A DNA stretch of 7,291 nucleotides from Longimicrobium sp. (GTDB lineage Bacteria > Gemmatimonadota > Gemmatimonadetes > Longimicrobiales > Longimicrobiaceae), in assembly GCA_030446945.1 (NCBI GenBank), contig JAUJMI010000184.1:1-7291 (forward strand). The letters are read 5' to 3'. The notes below the pieces were generated by a model. The model ran no database searches. It was given only the letters and a program-made list of their open reading frames with translations, and was not told the DNA's origin. How positions within the stretch are numbered: the stretch's first letter is position 1; each line of letters starts with the position of its first letter. The position numbers were made by a program, and so were the translations under genes. Below are positions 4,787 to 7,291 of this stretch, piece after piece.

Positions 4787-7074
4787 GCCACCTCCAGCCC
4801 CACGCTCGGAAGGATGGGGAGGCCCGCGCGGCCGGCGCGACGCCCGCTCTGCTCACCCGTGTACCGGACGTCGTCGAAGACCACGCCCCAGTCGTAATCG
4901 ATCGGGTTCTCACGCGCGAGCAGGTTCAGCACCTGCACCGCCAGCGTCCAATCGGCGGCGCGCGCGCGCCATGTGCGGCGCAGCCCCAGGTCCACCCGGT
5001 GATAGGGGGGTACCCGGATACTGTTGCGCTCGCCGTACACGTAGCGCGGAAGGAGTGAGCCGCTCCGCGGCGCGCGCAGGTCCGGCTCGAAGGAGCGCGC
5101 GATCACGGGCGTGGTGGCACGGCCGCTGTGGCCCTGGTACACGGCGCTCGCCGTCCACTTGCGGAGGGTGCGGACGCTCGCCAGCAGCGAGACGGCGTGG
5201 GGCGCGTCCCAGTCCGCGGGGGAGCTCACGCCGTCGACCTCCTCCAGCGCGCGCTGAAAGGTGTAGCTCCCCTGGATTCGTGCCCGCGCGCTGAGCAGGG
5301 CCGAGCCACCCACCGTGGCACCGTACGCCTGGCCGCGGATGCGCTCGAAATCCGGGAAGTTCTCCAGGAGGTCTTCGCGAGTGGTGCCGGCGCTCCGGTT
5401 GCGAAGCCGGGGCCGGTCGGGATAGTGCTTCGCGAAAGCCTGAACGGACAGGGTTCCCGCCCGCGGAGCCCACTCCGCGGAGACGGCGGCCACGTCGACC
5501 GTCCGGCCGCCGGGCAGGAGGAAGGTCGGCGGGGTGATGCTCCCTTCGACCGGCTCCTCCAACTGCGAGGTGAACTGGTACCGGCGCTCGACCGCTCCCT
5601 GCAGCTGGAACGATTCGCTGGCGCGGCAGGACATGGTGGCGGAGGGCGCGGGGAGGATCTGGCCGGCGCTCCACGAAACGCGTGCCCCGATCGTGCCGGC
5701 GAAGCACCCCCCGAGGCGCAGCTCACTCTCCCCGAACAGCGCGGCTACGGCGAGAGACTGGCTCCCCGCGTACTCGGCGGGCGTGCTCGGCGAGAAAACC
5801 TCGTCGATCAGCCCGCGTGCGATCCATCGCTGGTCGTGGCGGCGGGCGTCGAACGATGCACCGGCTCGCACGCGCCAGCGCTCGCGCGCTACGTCCAGTT
5901 GCGCTGCCGAAGAGAGCCAGTCGCGGCGGGTGTGGATCCAGTTCGTCCCTCCCGCGCCCCGTTCGTCGACCCCGGCGTGAGAGCGGTTCCACGAGGCGCG
6001 AACTGTCACCCGCCCCGCGGGCGCGCTGCGCTCCACGCGCATACCCGCCAGCGACTCACCCCACTCCAGCGGCTCGTACCCGGTGCTGTCGGTGAGGTCG
6101 GGGTCTGAATAACGATCTTGCGTGTGGAAGCCGAGGAGCTCGGCTCGCCACCGTCCGCCGCCCCAATCGTGCCCGATCCGCACGACCCCGTCGCGGAAGC
6201 CGAGGCTGGGAAGGTCGGGAGCCACCACCGTGGCGAAACGGTCCAGGTAGGTGGCGCGCATCGACACCAGAAGGTCGGTGCCGGCGGGGAGCCCGGTGCG
6301 GGCCACCGTGACGCCGCTGGTAAGGAGGCTGAGCACGGCTTCGTTCCGCCCGGGCGCGTCCGCGCTGCGCGTCTGCAGGTCGATGGCGCCGGACAGGGCG
6401 TCGCCGATCTGCGGCGGCACGTGGTGGATCAGCACGTCGGCGCGTTCGAGCGCCGCCACGTTGAACGCGCCCAGCAGCCCCAGCAGGTGAAAGGGGTCGT
6501 GCAGGGGGTGCCCGTCCAGCCGGACCGCCGTCTCGTCGCTTGCGCCGCCGGCCAGATGGATGCGCCCCTTGAGATCGTTCGGCTGGGCGACCCCGGGGAG
6601 CAGAACCACCGCCCGGAACACGTCCGGCTCGCCGAGAGGCGGCACCTGCCGCACGCTCGCGGCGGTGACCACCTGGGCCAGCGGAGCCACCCGCGGCGCG
6701 CGCACGGCGAGACCTTCCAGGAGCACGGGAGCCGCGCGGAGGCGCACCACGATCGTCGTGTCGCGCGCACTGCCGCCCCGCACCACAACGGTGTCCGGCC
6801 GGAACCCGATCTGGCGAATGATGACGCGCCATTCACCCTCGGGAAGCCGGAGAGCGAAATCTCCCGTACCCGTGGAGCTCACCTGGCGGAAGGTGCCGAT
6901 TCCCTCTACGACGGCGCCCGCCACCGGGCGGTCCGCCGTGTCCAGCACTCGCCCTCGCAGGGTTCCATCGCTCTGGGCGTGCGCCGAAGATACGCAGCCC
7001 AGGATCAGGAACGCGGTGAGGGCGGGGCACCGGCGGCTGGAGCGGAGCTCGCGCCGCGTCAAATCAAACTGCAT
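4780..7074 (-). CDS. TonB-dependent outer-membrane receptor with carboxypeptidase-regulatory-like N-domain
   Basis: The 764-residue protein is an outer-membrane active transporter or receptor driven by TonB. A signal peptide spans 1-33 (hydrophobic LTAFLILGCVSSAHA, cut before Gln34). Residues 38-115 form a CarboxypepD_reg-like beta-sandwich (LRGRVLDTADRPVAGAVVEG, later GEWRVIIRQIGFRPDTVVV). The plug lies at about 135-235: LLPGV at 158-162, AGGASDETAVRLDGHPL at 175-191, DPFHLLGLLGAF at 193-204, and GDALSGAIDL at 224-233. This plug pattern is that of receptors paired with DUF4249 lipoproteins. The remaining 520 or so residues are the beta-barrel, ending in Trp as barrels often end in an aromatic residue. 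No clear TonB box is visible. The ATG at 7074 has no good ribosome site, but it is the only Met before the signal peptide. The substrate cannot be read from sequence. The lipoprotein gene overlaps its 3' end. Confidence 0.95.
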   Translation of the reverse strand: MQFDLTRRELRSSRRCPALTAFLILGCVSSAHAQSDGTLRGRVLDTADRPVAGAVVEGIGTFRQVSSTGTGDFALRLPEGEWRVIIRQIGFRPDTVVVRGGSARDTTIVVRLRAAPVLLEGLAVRAPRVAPLAQVVTAASVRQVPPLGEPDVFRAVVLLPGVAQPNDLKGRIHLAGGASDETAVRLDGHPLHDPFHLLGLLGAFNVAALERADVLIHHVPPQIGDALSGAIDLQTRSADAPGRNEAVLSLLTSGVTVARTGLPAGTDLLVSMRATYLDRFATVVAPDLPSLGFRDGVVRIGHDWGGGRWRAELLGFHTQDRYSDPDLTDSTGYEPLEWGESLAGMRVERSAPAGRVTVRASWNRSHAGVDERGAGGTNWIHTRRDWLSSAAQLDVARERWRVRAGASFDARRHDQRWIARGLIDEVFSPSTPAEYAGSQSLAVAALFGESELRLGGCFAGTIGARVSWSAGQILPAPSATMSCRASESFQLQGAVERRYQFTSQLEEPVEGSITPPTFLLPGGRTVDVAAVSAEWAPRAGTLSVQAFAKHYPDRPRLRNRSAGTTREDLLENFPDFERIRGQAYGATVGGSALLSARARIQGSYTFQRALEEVDGVSSPADWDAPHAVSLLASVRTLRKWTASAVYQGHSGRATTPVIARSFEPDLRAPRSGSLLPRYVYGERNSIRVPPYHRVDLGLRRTWRARAADWTLAVQVLNLLARENPIDYDWGVVFDDVRYTGEQSGRRAGRAGLPILPSVGLEVAW

Positions 7075-7102
7075 GCAACCATTTGGAAGAAGATGCCTGG
7101 CT

Positions 7103-7128
7103 GGCCGGGCGCCGTGCGGCGCCCGGCC
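7103..7128 (-). terminator. Perfect GC hairpin after the right-edge gene
   Basis: GGCCGGGCGCC (7103-7113) pairs perfectly with GGCGCCCGGCC (7118-7128) around a 4-nt loop. It starts 7 nt past the stop of the partial minus-strand gene. No T run follows on either strand (the minus side reads AGCCAGGCATCTTCTTCC), so termination is uncertain. It could instead protect the upstream mRNA end or lower read-through into the receptor gene, whose start is only about 30 nt away. Confidence 0.5.
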
Positions 7129-7135
7129 GTGTTCG

Positions 7136-7291
7136 TCAGTACACTCGCTTGCCGTACCCGTACCAGATCAGGTCCGAGGTCCCGTTATACTCAGGGTTTG
7201 TGCCGTTGGGAATCAGCGTCCACTGGCCGGTGGACAGGCGCGGCGTGATGTAGTCTTCGCCGCAGTTGTCGTCGCCATCGTCGATCTTGAA
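7136..7291 (-). CDS. C-terminal end of an unrecognised protein (partial)
   Basis: The minus strand is open from the window edge to a TGA at 7138-7136, giving 51 residues in codons with native-like G/C third positions. The visible part contains DDGDDNCGEDY, then STGQWTLIPNGTN, and ends in DLIWYGYGKRVY. It has one Cys, is acidic first and aromatic later, and shows no membrane segment. I cannot assign a family. The gene begins outside the window. It has the same direction as the receptor gene, with 61 nt between them that are mostly occupied by a hairpin, so co-transcription is possible but uncertain. Confidence 0.6.
   Translation of the reverse strand, partial: FKIDDGDDNCGEDYITPRLSTGQWTLIPNGTNPEYNGTSDLIWYGYGKRVY

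Noticed and set aside
5128..7248. Two long plus-strand open frames opposite the receptor gene (5128-6108 and 6118-7248)
   Set aside because: These are antisense shadows of the TonB receptor, without recognisable domains, and the second also crosses the receptor start and the hairpin.

Overview
The window is high-GC DNA with strongly GC-biased third codon positions. It carries a TonB-dependent receptor/DUF4249-type lipoprotein pair, an arrangement typical of Bacteroidota and also found in Gemmatimonadota. The high GC argues against most Bacteroidota. My best guess is a Gemmatimonadota-like bacterium (for example a Longimicrobium relative), which is an inference and not a proven placement. The outer-membrane genes show a diderm cell.

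Layout from left to right. Positions 1-262 hold no convincing gene. This stretch is lower in GC and can fold into several hairpins, including a possible three-way junction, and it ends in a plus-strand terminator. Back to back with it is a very strong minus-strand terminator (266-305), which closes a small, extremely acidic, tryptophan-studded protein gene (327-566, minus) with its own TTGACA promoter. Next comes typA/bipA (787-2613, minus), with a terminator-like hairpin just past its stop and a second hairpin in its leader. The typA upstream region is shared with a divergent plus-strand operon of a DJ-1/PfpI-family protein (2865-3491) and a MarR-family regulator (3488-3964), which overlap by 4 nt. 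Two matching palindromes sit on the operon promoter, one over the -35 box and one just past the predicted start of transcription, so the MarR protein probably represses its own operon.

The right part runs on the minus strand. A TonB-dependent receptor (4780-7074) is followed, with overlapping stop and start, by a DUF4249-like lipoprotein (4034-4786). They probably form an outer-membrane receptor plus surface lipoprotein pair for an unknown ligand. At the right edge is the last 51 codons of an unrecognised minus-strand gene, followed by a perfect 11-bp hairpin.

Most genes are ordinary housekeeping or envelope genes. The parts that deserve a second look are the two-operator MarR/DJ-1 promoter, the acidic repeat-like protein, the structured non-coding left end, and the typA leader hairpin.
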